Position numbers and translations under genes: made by a program
The notes under the pieces: model-generated
What the model saw: only the letters and a program-made list of their open reading frames with translations
Databases searched by the model: none
Told to the model about the DNA's origin: nothing
Part shown: positions 24,496 through 32,847 of the stretch, one piece after another
How positions within the stretch are numbered: the first letter of the stretch is position 1
How the letters are laid out: each line of letters starts with the position of its first letter
Assembly (NCBI RefSeq): GCF_019904175.1
Contig: NZ_CP061913.1
Coordinates: 1,612,001-1,676,000, forward strand
DNA length: 64,000 bases
Direction of reading: 5' to 3'
From: Dactylosporangium vinaceum
Lineage (GTDB): Bacteria; Actinomycetota; Actinomycetes; Mycobacteriales; Micromonosporaceae

Positions 24496-25881
24496 ATGCG
24501 CGCACACGAGGCTGGGGCGCTCCACGCGGACCTCGGCTCCAACGGCCCGTCCTGGCTGCGGACGCCGGCCGACGTCAACGCATTGGTCCCGATCCTGTGG
24601 CCCTCCACCGTCAGAAGGTCGCAGCACGGAGCGCTCGAGGTCGGCGGCGTCGACGTGCACGCCATCGCCCGGGACCACGGCACTCCCGCCTACGTCTTCG
24701 ACGAGGAGGACTTCCGCCGGCGCTGCCGCACGTTCAAGGCGGCCTTCGGCGGGGCCGAGGTCTATTACGCGGGCAAGGCCTTCATCGCCACAGCGGTCGT
24801 CAAGATTCTGGTCGAAGAAGGACTGAGCCTCGACGTCTGTACCGGTGGTGAGCTCGCGATCGCCATCAGGGGCGGCATGCCACCGCAGCGCATCGGCCTG
24901 CACGGCAACAACAAGTCGGCCGAGGAGCTCACCGCCGCGGTCGAGCACGGCGTCGGGCGCATCATCGTCGACTCGTTCGACGAGATCGAGCGACTCACGC
25001 GGATCGCCCGGGAAACCGGGAAGCGGCCGAGCGTCATGGTCCGGGTGACTGTCGGCGTGGAGGCGCACACCCACGAGTTCATCGCCACCGCCCACGAGGA
25101 CCAGAAGTTCGGCTTCTCGCTCTCCGGCGGCGCCGCGGCGGAAGCGGTGCAGCGAATCCTGGCCGACGGCGTCCTGGACCTGCGCGGCCTGCACTCGCAC
25201 ATCGGCTCGCAGATCTTCGACGCGGCCGGGTTCGAGGTCGCCGCCCGCCGCCTGCTGAAGCTGCACGCCGAGATCGCCGAGCGGCACGGCCGGGAGCTGC
25301 CCGAGCTCGACCTCGGCGGCGGCTTCGGCATCGCGTACACGACCCAGGACGAGCCGGCCGACCCGCAGGAGCTCGCCGGCGACCTGCTGCGGATCGTCAA
25401 GCAGGAGTGCGCCGCGCTGCACCTGAGCGTCCCGCACCTGTCGGTCGAGCCCGGCCGGGCGATCGTCGGCCCGTCCATGTTCACCCTCTACGAGGTCGGC
25501 ACGGTCAAGGACGTCGACGGCATCCGCACGTATGTTTCAGTCGACGGCGGCATGAGCGACAACATCCGCACCGCGCTCTACGACGCTGCGTACTCGGCCA
25601 CGGTGGCCGGCCGGGCATCCTCCGAACCGCCGATTCTCGCCCGCGTGGTGGGAAAACATTGTGAGTCCGGGGACATCGTCGTGAAAGATGAATTCCTGCC
25701 GGCCGACGTGAAGGCCGGAGATCTTCTTGCGGTCCCGGGCACCGGTGCCTACTGCCGCAGCATGGCGAGCAACTACAACCACGTCCCCCGCCCGCCGGTC
25801 GTGGCGGTGGCCGACGGCGCCTCGCGCGTCATCGTCCGCCGGGAGACCGTGGACGATCTGCTGAGACTGGACGTGGGGTGA
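24496..25881 (+). CDS. lysA: Diaminopimelate decarboxylase
   Basis: 461 residues, fold-type III PLP enzyme making lysine from meso-DAP. PLP Lys in VYYAGKAF near residue 94, the glycine-rich LDLGGGFGI phosphate loop, HSHIGSQI, EPGRAIVG, and the active-site Cys of HCESGD from the partner subunit are all present. ATG at 24496 lies 12 bp after argS. The homoserine dehydrogenase follows 3 bp after the stop, so translation is probably coupled. Confidence 0.97.
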   Translation: MRAHEAGALHADLGSNGPSWLRTPADVNALVPILWPSTVRRSQHGALEVGGVDVHAIARDHGTPAYVFDEEDFRRRCRTFKAAFGGAEVYYAGKAFIATAVVKILVEEGLSLDVCTGGELAIAIRGGMPPQRIGLHGNNKSAEELTAAVEHGVGRIIVDSFDEIERLTRIARETGKRPSVMVRVTVGVEAHTHEFIATAHEDQKFGFSLSGGAAAEAVQRILADGVLDLRGLHSHIGSQIFDAAGFEVAARRLLKLHAEIAERHGRELPELDLGGGFGIAYTTQDEPADPQELAGDLLRIVKQECAALHLSVPHLSVEPGRAIVGPSMFTLYEVGTVKDVDGIRTYVSVDGGMSDNIRTALYDAAYSATVAGRASSEPPILARVVGKHCESGDIVVKDEFLPADVKAGDLLAVPGTGAYCRSMASNYNHVPRPPVVAVADGASRVIVRRETVDDLLRLDVG

Positions 25882-25884
25882 CAG

Positions 25885-27168
25885 ATGCCGCAATCGGTGA
25901 AGGTAGCGCTGCTGGGCTGCGGGACCGTCGGTTCTGAGGTGGTCCGCCTGCTGCACGAGCAGGAGCACGACCTCACGGCCCGCATCGGCGCGCCGCTGGA
26001 GCTGGTGGGCGTGGCCGTGCGGCGGCTCGGCCGGGCCCGTGAGCTGCCGATCGACCCCGGCCTGTTCACGACCGACGCCCTCGGCCTGGTCGCGCGCGAC
26101 GACGTGGACATCGTGGTCGAGGTCGTCGGCGGCATCGAGCCGGCCCGCACCTGGCTGCTCGAGGCCCTGCACGCCGGCAAGAGCGTGGTGACCGCCAACA
26201 AGGCACTGCTCGGCGAGGACGGCGCCACCCTGCACAAGGCGGCCGCCGACTGCGGCGCGGACCTCTACTACGAGGCGTCGGTCGCCGGGGCCATCCCGCT
26301 GCTGCGCCCCCTGCGCGAATCCCTGCACGGGGACCGGATCACCCGGGTGACCGGCATCGTGAACGGCACCACGAACTTCATCCTCTCCTCGATGGACGAG
26401 ACCGGGGCCGGCTACGCCGAGGCCCTGGAGGAGGCGACCGCGCTCGGCTACGCCGAGGCCGACCCCACGGCCGACGTCGAGGGCTTCGACGCCGCCGCGA
26501 AGGCCGCGATCCTGGCCTCGATGGCGTTCCACAGCCGCGTCACGTCGGCCGACGTCTACCGCGAGGGCATCACCGAGGTGACCGCGGCCGACGTGGCCAG
26601 CGCCAAGGCGATGGGCAGCACCATCAAGCTGCTCTGCATCGCCTCCAAGGCCAACGGCGCGGTGTCGGTACGCGTCCACCCCGCGATGATCCCGCGGACG
26701 CACCCGCTCGCCGGGGTCAGCGACGCCTTCAACGCGGTGTTCGTCGAGGCCGAGGCGGCCGGCCAGCTCATGTTCTACGGCCGCGGCGCGGGCGGTGCCC
26801 CGACGGCGTCAGCGGTGCTCGGGGACGTCGTCGCCGTGGCCCGCAACCGCCTCGCCGGCGTGCGCAGCGCCTCCGAGTCGGCCTACGCGGACCTGCCCGT
26901 CTCACCGATCGGGGACGTCCTCACGCGGTACCACATCAGCCTGGACGTCTCCGACAAGGCGGGCGTTCTCGCGGCGGTCGCGGGTGTCTTCGCCAAACAC
27001 GGCGTCAGCATCGCGACGGTCAACCAGTCGGGCCGCGGCAACCAGGCCGTGCTCGTGATCGTCACGCACGCCGCGCCGGATCGGGCCCTCGCCGCGACCG
27101 TCGCCGAGCTGCGGGCTCTGGACATTGTTCGCGCTGTTGCCAGCGTCCTGCGGGTCGAAGGGGAGTAA
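25885..27168 (+). CDS. hom: Homoserine dehydrogenase with ACT domain
   Basis: 427 residues. The N-terminal NAD(P)-binding loop LLGCGTVGSEV, the catalytic segment GIVNGTTNFILSSM and the EADPTADVEGFDAAAK motif define the enzyme. It reduces aspartate semialdehyde to homoserine. The C-terminal ~80 residues (YHISLDVSDKAGVLAAVAGVF...) are an ACT domain, consistent with threonine feedback. It sits between lysA and thrC, with 6 bp to thrC. Confidence 0.97.
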   Translation: MPQSVKVALLGCGTVGSEVVRLLHEQEHDLTARIGAPLELVGVAVRRLGRARELPIDPGLFTTDALGLVARDDVDIVVEVVGGIEPARTWLLEALHAGKSVVTANKALLGEDGATLHKAAADCGADLYYEASVAGAIPLLRPLRESLHGDRITRVTGIVNGTTNFILSSMDETGAGYAEALEEATALGYAEADPTADVEGFDAAAKAAILASMAFHSRVTSADVYREGITEVTAADVASAKAMGSTIKLLCIASKANGAVSVRVHPAMIPRTHPLAGVSDAFNAVFVEAEAAGQLMFYGRGAGGAPTASAVLGDVVAVARNRLAGVRSASESAYADLPVSPIGDVLTRYHISLDVSDKAGVLAAVAGVFAKHGVSIATVNQSGRGNQAVLVIVTHAAPDRALAATVAELRALDIVRAVASVLRVEGE

Positions 27169-27174
27169 GGCGCC

Positions 27175-28224
27175 ATGTGGCGTGGGTTGATCGAGGAATT
27201 CCGGGACCGCCTGCCGGTCGGGGCGCAGACGCCGGTGGTGACGCTGCACGAGGGCAACACGCCGCTCCTGCCGGCGCCGGAGCTCTCCGCACGGACCGGC
27301 TGCGACGTGTACCTCAAGGTCGAGGGGGCCAACCCCACCGGCTCCTTCAAGGACCGCGGCATGACAGTCGCCGTCTCCAAGGCCCTCGAGGAGGGCTCCA
27401 AGGCGATCATCTGCGCCTCGACCGGCAACACGTCGGCGTCGGCCGCCGCGTACGCCGCCCGCGCCGGCATCACCTGCGCCGTCCTGGTCCCGACCGGCAA
27501 GATCGCTCTGGGCAAGCTGGCCCAGGCCCTCGTCCACGGCGCCCGCCTGCTGCAGGTCAGCGGCAACTTCGACGACTGCCTGGCGCTGGCCAGCAAGCTC
27601 GCCCTCGACTACCCGGTGTCGCTCGTCAACTCGGTGAACCCCGACCGGCTGCAGGGCCAGAAGACCGCCGCGTTCGAGATCGTCCAGGCCCTCGGCGACG
27701 CCCCGCACATCCACTGCCTGCCGGTCGGCAACGCGGGCAACATCTCCGCGTACTGGATGGGCTACCAGGAGGACCACGCGGCCGGCAACGCCACCCGCAA
27801 GCCGCGGATGTTCGGCTTCCAGGCGTCCGGCGCCGCCCCGATCGTCAACGGCGCCGTGGTGCGCGAGCCCAGCACCATCGCCACCGCCATCCGCATCGGC
27901 AACCCGGCCAGCTGGACCAAGGCGACCGACGCCCGCGACGAGTCCGGCGGCCTGATCGACGCCGTGACCGACCGGGACATCCTGCAGGCGTACCGGCTGC
28001 TGGCCCGCTCGGTCGGCGCCTTCGTCGAGCTCGGCAGCGCCGCGAGCGTGGCCGGCCTCCTGCAGGCGACCGCCCAGGGCCGCATCGACCCGGGCCAGAC
28101 GATTGTCTGCACGGTCACCGGCCACGGCCTCAAGGACCCCGAGTGGGCGATCTCCACCGCCCCCGCGCCGACCACCATCCCCGCCGACCCGCTGGCGGCG
28201 GCGAAGGCCCTCGACCTGGCGTAG
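27175..28224 (+). CDS. thrC: Threonine synthase
   Basis: 349 residues, fold-type II PLP enzyme of the shorter bacterial type. PLP Lys59 in [10 protein letters not shown], phosphate loop GNAGNIS, early substrate motif HEGNTPLLP. It converts O-phosphohomoserine to threonine. The ATG at 27175 has GGGGAGTAAGG upstream, overlapping the end of hom. The usual partner thrB lies 3.2 kb further on, after four unrelated genes. Confidence 0.96.
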   Translation: MWRGLIEEFRDRLPVGAQTPVVTLHEGNTPLLPAPELSARTGCDVYLKVEGANPTGSFKDRGMTVAVSKALEEGSKAIICASTGNTSASAAAYAARAGITCAVLVPTGKIALGKLAQALVHGARLLQVSGNFDDCLALASKLALDYPVSLVNSVNPDRLQGQKTAAFEIVQALGDAPHIHCLPVGNAGNISAYWMGYQEDHAAGNATRKPRMFGFQASGAAPIVNGAVVREPSTIATAIRIGNPASWTKATDARDESGGLIDAVTDRDILQAYRLLARSVGAFVELGSAASVAGLLQATAQGRIDPGQTIVCTVTGHGLKDPEWAISTAPAPTTIPADPLAAAKALDLA

Positions 28225-28267
28225 CCGGGGCCGGCCTTCCGCGTCCGCGGTGCGGCCGGAGAACGCA

Positions 28268-28969
28268 TCAGGCGACCGCGGCAGCCGCCTTCAGTACCAC
28301 CTCGGCCACCTCGGCCGGGCGCGAGACGGTCAGCGCGTGCGAGGCCCCGGCCAGCTCCACCGTGTCCCGGGCGCCCGCCCGCGCGGCCATCTCCCGGTGC
28401 ATCGCGACCGGGATGTTCAGGTCGGCGTCGGGGAACACGAACCACGACGGCAGCGACGGCCAGGACGGCGGGCCCGATGCCTCGTTGAGGGCGACGTCGC
28501 GCAGCGGCCGCTGGGTCGCCGCGAGCACCGCCGCCTCCGCCGCGGGCACGTCGGCGGCGAACTGGGCCGGGAACAGCTCCTGGCGGATGTACAGGTCGGT
28601 GCTGCCGTCCGGCAGCGGCACCGGGTGCAGGGTCCCGCCCAGCGTGCTGCCCGGGAGGCGGCCGCTGAGCTCGGCGATGCTCTCACCCTGCGCCGGCGCG
28701 AATGCGGCAGCGAACACCAGGCCCCGCACGTTGTCGCCGGAGGCGTTGCTGATGACCGCGCCGCCGTAGGAGTGCCCGACCAGCAGGACCGGCCCGGAGA
28801 TCTCCCGGACCACGGCCGACACCGCCGCCGCGTCGCCGGACAGGCTGCGCAGCGGGTTGGCCACGGCGACCACGGTGTGCCCGGCCGCCCGCAGCGGCGG
28901 CACGACCCCGGCCCAGCTCGCCGACTCGGCGAACGCGCCGTGCACCAGAACAATCGTGAGATCAGACAT
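28268..28969 (-). CDS. Alpha/beta hydrolase (esterase-like)
   Basis: 233 residues. VLVHGAFAESASW is the oxyanion strand, GHSYGG the nucleophile elbow, and GASHALTVSRP carries the catalytic His near the C-terminus. It resembles the many small actinobacterial hydrolases related to salicylate/methyl esterases and haloperoxidases. Convergent with thrC and divergent from the MFS gene. Substrate unknown. It is the first gene of the group that separates thrC from thrB. Confidence 0.85.
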   Translation of the reverse strand: MSDLTIVLVHGAFAESASWAGVVPPLRAAGHTVVAVANPLRSLSGDAAAVSAVVREISGPVLLVGHSYGGAVISNASGDNVRGLVFAAAFAPAQGESIAELSGRLPGSTLGGTLHPVPLPDGSTDLYIRQELFPAQFAADVPAAEAAVLAATQRPLRDVALNEASGPPSWPSLPSWFVFPDADLNIPVAMHREMAARAGARDTVELAGASHALTVSRPAEVAEVVLKAAAAVA

Positions 28970-29042
28970 GGGGTGACCGTATGCGCCGCCCGGCCCGGGG
29001 CGCTTGCGTCAATCGACGTAACGCAGCAGGCGATCCACTACG

Positions 29043-30272
29043 GTGTGGAACGTGCCACCTGCCCTTTCGGTCCTTACCCGCAACCGCGACTTCCGCAGCC
29101 TTTTCACCGCTGACCTGATCGGCCTCGGGGCCGACTGGTTCGTGATGATTCCGCTGCTCACGCTACTGCCGCAGCTCACCGGCTCGGGGCTGTGGGGCGG
29201 GCTGGCACTGGCCGCGGACCAGGGGCTGATGGCGCTGCTGCTGCCCTACACCGGCACCATCGCCGACCGCTTCGACAGGCGCCGGATCCTCATCGTCGCC
29301 GACCTCGCCATGGCCGCCTGCGCGCTGCTGCTGCTCCTGGTCCGCACGGAGGCGACGGCCTGGATCGCCCTCGTCGCGGTGGGGGCGATCGCGGTGGCCA
29401 AGGCGTTCTTCAGCCCGGCCGCCCAGGCCGCCCTGCCCAACGTCGTCGACGCCGAGGACCTCCCGGCGGCCAACACCCTGGCCGGCTCCGCCTGGGGCAC
29501 GATGCTGGTGATCGGCGCGTCGCTGGGCGGCATCGCGTCGGAGGCGTTCGGCGCATACCCGTGCTTCGCCCTCGCCTCCGCCCTGCTGCTCTTCTCCGCC
29601 GTCCAGGTGTGGCGGGTCCGCCGCCCCCTGCAGGCCGAGCGCACCGGCGTGCCGGCCCCGGCGTTCGCGGCGATCGCGGAGGCGCTGCGCTACATCCGCC
29701 GCCACCCGCGCATCGCCTCGCTCGTCACCGTGAAGTCCGCCGTCGGCCTGGGCAACGGCGTCCTCACCGTCTTCCCGCTCCTGGCCCCGCTGCTGGGCGC
29801 CGGACCGCTCGGCACCGGGCTGCTCTTCGCGGCCCGCGGCCTGGGCGCCCTGATCGGCCCGATCGTGCTGCGCCGGGCGCTGTCGCACCGGGCGTGGCTG
29901 CTGCCCGGCCTGGCGGTGTCGATGTCGCTCTACGGCCTGGCCTACCTCGGCGTCAGCCTGGTCACCTGGTTCCCGCTGGTGCTGGCCGGCGTGGTGCTCG
30001 CCCACCTGGCGGCCGGGGGCAACTGGATGATGTCCAACTACGTCCTGCAGGCCGAGGTCCCCGACGAGCTGCGCGGGCGCGTGTTCGCCACGGACTTCAT
30101 GCTGGCCACCCTCTCGGTCGCGGTGAGCCAGCTGGCCGTCGGCGCGTTCGTCGACCGCATCGACCCGCGCGTCCTGATCGCCGCCTGCGGTGCGGTGACA
30201 CTCCTGTACTCCGGCGGGTGGGCCCTGGTGGCGCTGCGCCGGCCGCCGGAAGTGGAAGTTTCGCGGGGTTGA
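29043..30272 (+). CDS. MFS transporter
   Basis: About 409 residues with roughly 12 membrane helices. The motif-A-like IADRFDRRRILI loop between helices 2 and 3 is typical of the major facilitator superfamily, DHA/enterobactin-exporter-like group. GTG 29043 and GTG 29052 are both plausible starts and no clear RBS decides. Probably a drug or metabolite exporter. No neighbouring regulator other than the palindrome downstream, which belongs to the next gene. Confidence 0.88.
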   Translation: MWNVPPALSVLTRNRDFRSLFTADLIGLGADWFVMIPLLTLLPQLTGSGLWGGLALAADQGLMALLLPYTGTIADRFDRRRILIVADLAMAACALLLLLVRTEATAWIALVAVGAIAVAKAFFSPAAQAALPNVVDAEDLPAANTLAGSAWGTMLVIGASLGGIASEAFGAYPCFALASALLLFSAVQVWRVRRPLQAERTGVPAPAFAAIAEALRYIRRHPRIASLVTVKSAVGLGNGVLTVFPLLAPLLGAGPLGTGLLFAARGLGALIGPIVLRRALSHRAWLLPGLAVSMSLYGLAYLGVSLVTWFPLVLAGVVLAHLAAGGNWMMSNYVLQAEVPDELRGRVFATDFMLATLSVAVSQLAVGAFVDRIDPRVLIAACGAVTLLYSGGWALVALRRPPEVEVSRG

Positions 30273-30297
30273 CGCCCGGGGCTATCGTAGTGATATC
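30269..30297 (+). promoter_or_regulatory. Probable promoter of the SPFH operon
   Basis: TTGACG at 30269-30274 is a good -35. Candidate -10 hexamers TGATAT (30291-30296) or GATATC (30292-30297) follow at 16-17 bp. The -10 falls at the exact centre of the operator palindrome. Confidence 0.6.
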
Positions 30298-30311
30298 ACT
30301 TAGATAGCCCC
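30278..30311. promoter_or_regulatory. 34-bp operator-like palindrome over the SPFH promoter
   Basis: GGGGCTATC and GATAGCCCC flank a perfect 12-bp core AGTGATATCACT, with 2 mismatched bases on each side. Symmetry centre is between 30294 and 30295. A dimeric repressor bound here would cover the -10. The ATG of the SPFH gene is 14 bp downstream. Confidence 0.75.
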
Positions 30312-30324
30312 TCAAGGAGTAGCC

Positions 30325-31176
30325 ATGGAGCGACGGGCGTTTCGGATCAACGGGTTCTTGATGCTGCTCGTGCTGCTCGCCCTCGTCGCCGCGGCCGTCG
30401 GGCTCGGTGCCCGCCTGCAGGAGGGGCCGGCCTCCGGCGCGATCGGGCTGGTGGTGCTGGCCGCGGTCCTCGTGCTCAGCGGGTTCGTCGTGGTCAACCC
30501 CAACGAGGCGCGGGTCATCCAGTTCTTCGGGCGCTACGTGGGCACGGTCGCCGACGCCGGCTTCCACTGGACGGTGCCGCTGAGCAAGAAGCGGGGCCTG
30601 TCGCGGCGGGTGCGCAACTTCGAGACCGAGCGGCTCAAGGTGTCCGACGCCGACGGCAACCCGGTCGAGATCGCGGCAGTGGTCGTATGGCGGGTCGTCG
30701 ACACGTTCAAGGCGTCGTTCGGGGTCGACGACCACATCTCCTACGTCGCCGTGCAGTCCGAGGCGGCGCTGCGGCACCTGGCCACCAGCTACCCGTACGA
30801 GTCGCACGGTGACGGCCGGTCCAGCCTGCGCGAGGGCAACGTCGTGAGCGAGGAGCTGACCACCGAGCTGGGGGAGCGCATCGCGCTGGCCGGCGTCGAG
30901 GTGCTCGAGTCGCGGATCACCCACCTGGCCTACGCGCCCGAGATCGCCCAGGCCATGCTCGCCCGGCAGCAGGCCAGCGCGATCGTCGGCGCCCGGTTCA
31001 AGATTGTCGAGGGGGCCGTGGGCATGGTGCAGAACGCACTGGAGCGCCTGGCCGAGCTGAACGTGGTCGAGCTGGACGAGGAGCGCAAGGCGCAGATGGT
31101 GGCCAACCTGCTCGTCGTGCTGTGCGGCGACCGCAACGTCCAGCCCGTGGTCAACACCGGCACCCTGTACGCCTGA
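30325..31176 (+). CDS. SPFH/Band 7 (slipin-like) membrane protein
   Basis: 283 residues. Two N-terminal hydrophobic helices (about 9-60) are followed by the SPFH domain beginning [21 protein letters not shown], then GFHWTVPL and [19 protein letters not shown] helical text. The C-terminal helix ([14 protein letters not shown]) would mediate oligomerisation. SPFH proteins form membrane scaffolds. A good AAGGAG RBS precedes the ATG. It is followed 4 bp later by a ribbon-helix-helix gene, so the pair is one operon under the palindrome. Confidence 0.92.
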   Translation: MERRAFRINGFLMLLVLLALVAAAVGLGARLQEGPASGAIGLVVLAAVLVLSGFVVVNPNEARVIQFFGRYVGTVADAGFHWTVPLSKKRGLSRRVRNFETERLKVSDADGNPVEIAAVVVWRVVDTFKASFGVDDHISYVAVQSEAALRHLATSYPYESHGDGRSSLREGNVVSEELTTELGERIALAGVEVLESRITHLAYAPEIAQAMLARQQASAIVGARFKIVEGAVGMVQNALERLAELNVVELDEERKAQMVANLLVVLCGDRNVQPVVNTGTLYA

Positions 31177-31180
31177 CGTC

Positions 31181-31402
31181 GTGCCGGAGCGCAAGAAGCT
31201 GCTGCTGCGGCTCGACCCCCAGGTCTACGACGCGGTCGCGCGGTGGGCCGGCGACGAGCTGCGCAGCGTCAACTCCCAGATCGAGTTCGCCCTGCGCCTG
31301 GCGCTGCGCCAGGCCGGGCGCGAGCCGAGACGGGGCCGGGAGGACGGCGGCGCGGCCGCGGGTGACGGTGCGGACGAGCAGGACCCCAGTCCCGAGGACT
31401 AG
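31181..31402 (+). CDS. Small Arc/RHH-type DNA-binding protein
   Basis: 73 residues. [40 protein letters not shown] fits a ribbon-helix-helix: an N-terminal beta strand, then two helices with NSQIEF at the second. A charged disordered tail follows. GTG at 31181, 4 bp after the SPFH stop. It may be the repressor binding the palindrome at 30278-30311, giving autoregulation. That is an inference from linkage. RHH proteins also occur as antitoxins, but no toxin is present. Confidence 0.75.
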   Translation: MPERKKLLLRLDPQVYDAVARWAGDELRSVNSQIEFALRLALRQAGREPRRGREDGGAAAGDGADEQDPSPED

Positions 31403-31433
31403 GAGCCGCCGTCCTCATGGTGAGATGTCGGGC

Positions 31434-32327
31434 ATGGCCTTCCTGCCCTCTCCCGTCGTCGTGCGCGTGCCGGCGACGAGCGCCAACCTCGGGCCCGGCT
31501 TCGACGCGCTCGGGCTCGCGCTGACGCTGTACGACGTCGTCGAGGCGCGGGTGACCGGCGGCGGGGTGAGCGTCGAGGTGAGCGGCGAGGGGGCCGGTGA
31601 CCTGCCGTCCGACGAGAGCCACCTGGTCGTGCGGGCCATGCGCCGGGCCTTCGAGGTGCTCGGCGAGCGCCCGGCCGGGCTGGCGCTGCGCTGCCGCAAC
31701 GGCATCCCCCAGGCCCGCGGCCTCGGCTCCTCCTCGGCCGCGATCGTCGCCGGGATCGTGCTGGCCCGGGGGCTCGTCACCGACGGGGCCGCGCGGATGG
31801 ACGACGCCGCGGCGCTGGTGCTGGCCGACGCGATCGAGGGTCACCCCGACAACGTGGCGCCGTGCCTGCTGGGTGGCTTCACGATCGCCTGGACCGGGGA
31901 GCGGGGCGCGTCGGCGGTACGCCGCGAGCCCGACCCGCGGATCCGCCCCGTCGTGTTCGTGCCGGAGGAGCGCGGGCTCACCGAGACCGCCCGGGCCGCC
32001 CTGCCCAAGACCGTCCCGCACGCCGACGCCGCGTTCAACGCCGGGCGGGCCGCGCTGCTCGTCCACGCGCTGACCGGCGATCCGGACCGGCTGTTCGCGG
32101 CCACCGAGGACCGGCTCCACCAGGACTATCGCGCCGACGGCATGCCGTTCACGGCCGACCTGGTGGCCCGGCTGCGCGGGGAGGGCGTGGCCGCCGTCGT
32201 GTCCGGGGCCGGGCCGAGCGTCCTGGCGTTCGGCGTCGACGGCCGGACCCCGCCCGCGGTGCCGGGCTGGCGGGTCCTGCCGCTTGACGTCGATGTCGTG
32301 GGCGCCCGCCTCGGCGGCGCGGCATGA
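31434..32327 (+). CDS. thrB: Homoserine kinase
   Basis: 297 residues, GHMP kinase. VRVPATSANLGPGFDALGLAL at the N-terminus, ATP loop ARGLGSSSAAIVAG near residue 90, and the late VVSGAGPSVLAF motif are complete. It phosphorylates homoserine for threonine synthase. ATG 31434 gives the usual AFLP start. ATG 31425 would add three residues. The stop overlaps the ATG of a 29-codon ORF (ATGA). The gene is separated from hom-thrC by a hydrolase, an MFS gene and the SPFH pair. Confidence 0.95.
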   Translation: MAFLPSPVVVRVPATSANLGPGFDALGLALTLYDVVEARVTGGGVSVEVSGEGAGDLPSDESHLVVRAMRRAFEVLGERPAGLALRCRNGIPQARGLGSSSAAIVAGIVLARGLVTDGAARMDDAAALVLADAIEGHPDNVAPCLLGGFTIAWTGERGASAVRREPDPRIRPVVFVPEERGLTETARAALPKTVPHADAAFNAGRAALLVHALTGDPDRLFAATEDRLHQDYRADGMPFTADLVARLRGEGVAAVVSGAGPSVLAFGVDGRTPPAVPGWRVLPLDVDVVGARLGGAA

Positions 32328-32413
32328 GCATCCCGCGGCTCGCGGCGGGGCCGCTCGGGCGGCGGGGCAGCGTGTATGTCGGCACCGTAGGTGCCTTGGG
32401 GATGCCGGCATGA
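32324..32413 (+). other. 29-residue ORF coupled to thrB
   Basis: ATG 32324 overlaps the thrB stop (ATGA) and opens 29 codons ([14 protein letters not shown]..., ending GMPA). No known peptide family. It could be a translated tail in the thrB-rho interval or a chance frame. Confidence 0.3.
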
Positions 32414-32847
32414 GGTACGCTGGAACACGCCGAGCGGGGCCCTGTTGCCGCTGGCTGGCGGAGTTGATTACTCTCTAGTCTTAAGCAGCCGCTCTGTGCG
32501 GCGATCTCATGCGGGTCGGCGTGCTCCGAATTCCGTGGCACCCCTTGCGCACGCCCGGCCGCCAACCCGCGTTTCCTGTGGTCGCGCGCGCACGGCTGGG
32601 CCCGAGACGCAAATTGTGGCGTCGAGGCCCACCGGCCCGGCGCTGCACACCTCCCTCGCTTCGCACCGTCGATGTGAAGTGAGACGCACAACCCCCGGCT
32701 TCCGGGGCGCACGACCCCCGAATCACAGGCAGGACCGGGGAAGCACAACCTTCCGCGTCGTACGACGAGGCGGAAGTAGCCGTGGGCCGCCCGGCCACCG
32801 ACTGTCGAACGCGGGCCGGCTCCGGACCTAACGAGGGAAGGAATCCA
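32414..32847 (+). promoter_or_regulatory. Long rho leader region
   Basis: 434 bp upstream of rho without a gene. TACGCT at 32416-32421 (TANNNT) is a candidate -10 with TTGGGG 15 bp upstream as a weak -35, which would give a ~420-nt leader. A GC hairpin (CCCCGG-CTT-CCGGGG, about 32693-32707) lies within. Long rho leaders with Rho-dependent autoregulation are known in bacteria. Here the length is observed and the mechanism inferred. Confidence 0.45.
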
